A DNA stretch of 6,105 nt from Bacteroidota bacterium (GTDB lineage: Bacteria > Bacteroidota > Bacteroidia > Flavobacteriales > Weeksellaceae). Shown in pieces: positions 5,765-6,105 of the stretch (the stretch's first letter is position 1; each line of letters opens with the position of its first letter). A program made the position numbers and the translations under genes. Under the pieces are notes generated by a model that saw nothing but the letters and a program-made list of their open reading frames with translations, was not told where the DNA came from and searched no databases. The stretch covers positions 1-6,105 of the forward strand of contig JAEWIE010000043.1 in the NCBI GenBank assembly GCA_023387375.1. Direction: 5' to 3'.

Positions 5765-6105
5765 ATGATGAAAAGAGTAACTCTCGTAATCATAATGATG
5801 ATTTCAACTCTTGGACTGTATTCTTTCGACAAATACAATGCCAATGACAACGATGAGGTGAAAACGAGTTATGCGTCGTATTATCACGACAAGTTCAACG
5901 GGAGAAGAACCGCCAGCGGAGAGATCTTCAGAAATTCTGAGATGACTGCTGCGCACAGAACCCTACCTTTTGGAACCAAAGTAAAGGTAACCAACCTAAG
6001 AAATGGGGAAAGTTGCATCGTAACGATCAACGATAGAGGACCCTTTCATGCGAAAAGAGCTTTAGACTTATCCAAAGCAGCCTTCGATGAAATCGGAAAC
6101 CTTTC
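5765..6105 (+). CDS. rlpA: RlpA-like septal ring peptidoglycan enzyme, 5' part only
   Basis: The frame is open from ATG 5765 to the window end (113 complete codons). Residues 1-20 form a signal peptide (MMKR then a hydrophobic core), directing the protein to the periplasm or envelope. From residue 35 the RlpA double-psi beta-barrel is clear: YASYYHDKFNGRRTASGE, then TAAHRTLPFGTKVKVTNL, then TINDRGPF and ALDLSKAAFDEIG. His64 and Asp90, 26 residues apart, correspond to the catalytic pair (His131/Asp157) of Pseudomonas aeruginosa RlpA, a lytic transglycosylase that cleaves peptide-free glycan strands during cell separation. No lipobox cysteine is present, unlike E. coli RlpA. An ATG at 5768 is an alternative start. 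Whether a C-terminal SPOR domain follows cannot be seen. It has its own promoter at 5707-5736 and is probably a core chromosomal gene. Confidence 0.93.
   Translation, partial: MMKRVTLVIIMMISTLGLYSFDKYNANDNDEVKTSYASYYHDKFNGRRTASGEIFRNSEMTAAHRTLPFGTKVKVTNLRNGESCIVTINDRGPFHAKRALDLSKAAFDEIGNL

Noticed and set aside
1..6105. tRNA, rRNA, CRISPR array, insertion sequence or transposase
   Set aside because: No tRNA-like cloverleaf, spacer-repeat pattern, transposase domain or terminal inverted repeats with target duplication were recognised on either strand.

Overview
The window looks like DNA from a member of the Bacteroidota, probably the flavobacterial side. The evidence is moderately low GC, promoters of the TTTG / TAnnTTTG type (clearest at 5707-5736), weak Shine-Dalgarno sequences, a lipoprotein signal followed by a Lys-acid pattern, and gene families typical of this phylum (RadC-like accessory protein, cysteine-free primase-type Toprim protein, DUF3853 protein).

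Left part (1-2392, + strand): three short-spaced genes that look like accessory cargo of a plasmid or integrative element. They are a RadC/JAB-like protein that has lost the metal-binding motif, a lipoprotein of unknown function, and a primase-like protein with a zinc-less CHC2-type region and an intact Toprim core. The last two overlap by four bases and are probably translationally coupled. No relaxase, integrase or origin of transfer is visible, so the mobile-element reading is inference from the families.

Middle (2393-4760): a complete P1B-type heavy-metal ATPase, most likely exporting Zn(II)/Cd(II)/Pb(II). Its N-terminal tail has four Cys-Cys pairs and a His-rich stretch instead of the usual ferredoxin-like metal-binding domain. 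Its 168-base upstream region holds two perfect inverted repeats that share a base and cannot both form. No regulator gene lies beside it. A 17-bp perfect hairpin follows the gene and separates it from genes on the opposite strand.

Right part (4770-6105): on the minus strand are the remains of a small two-helix membrane protein, split by an in-frame TGA and lacking a start codon, and a DUF3853-type helix-turn-helix protein. After a gene-free, AT-rich stretch with helically phased TTAAC motifs and a near-consensus promoter comes the 5' part of a secreted RlpA-type peptidoglycan enzyme, which runs off the window. This last gene looks like ordinary chromosomal content, so an element border could lie somewhere between the ATPase and rlpA; no attachment site was recognised.

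The best candidates for new biology are the ATPase leader with alternative hairpins, the inactivated RadC-like protein in its element context, and the phased TTAAC array upstream of rlpA.
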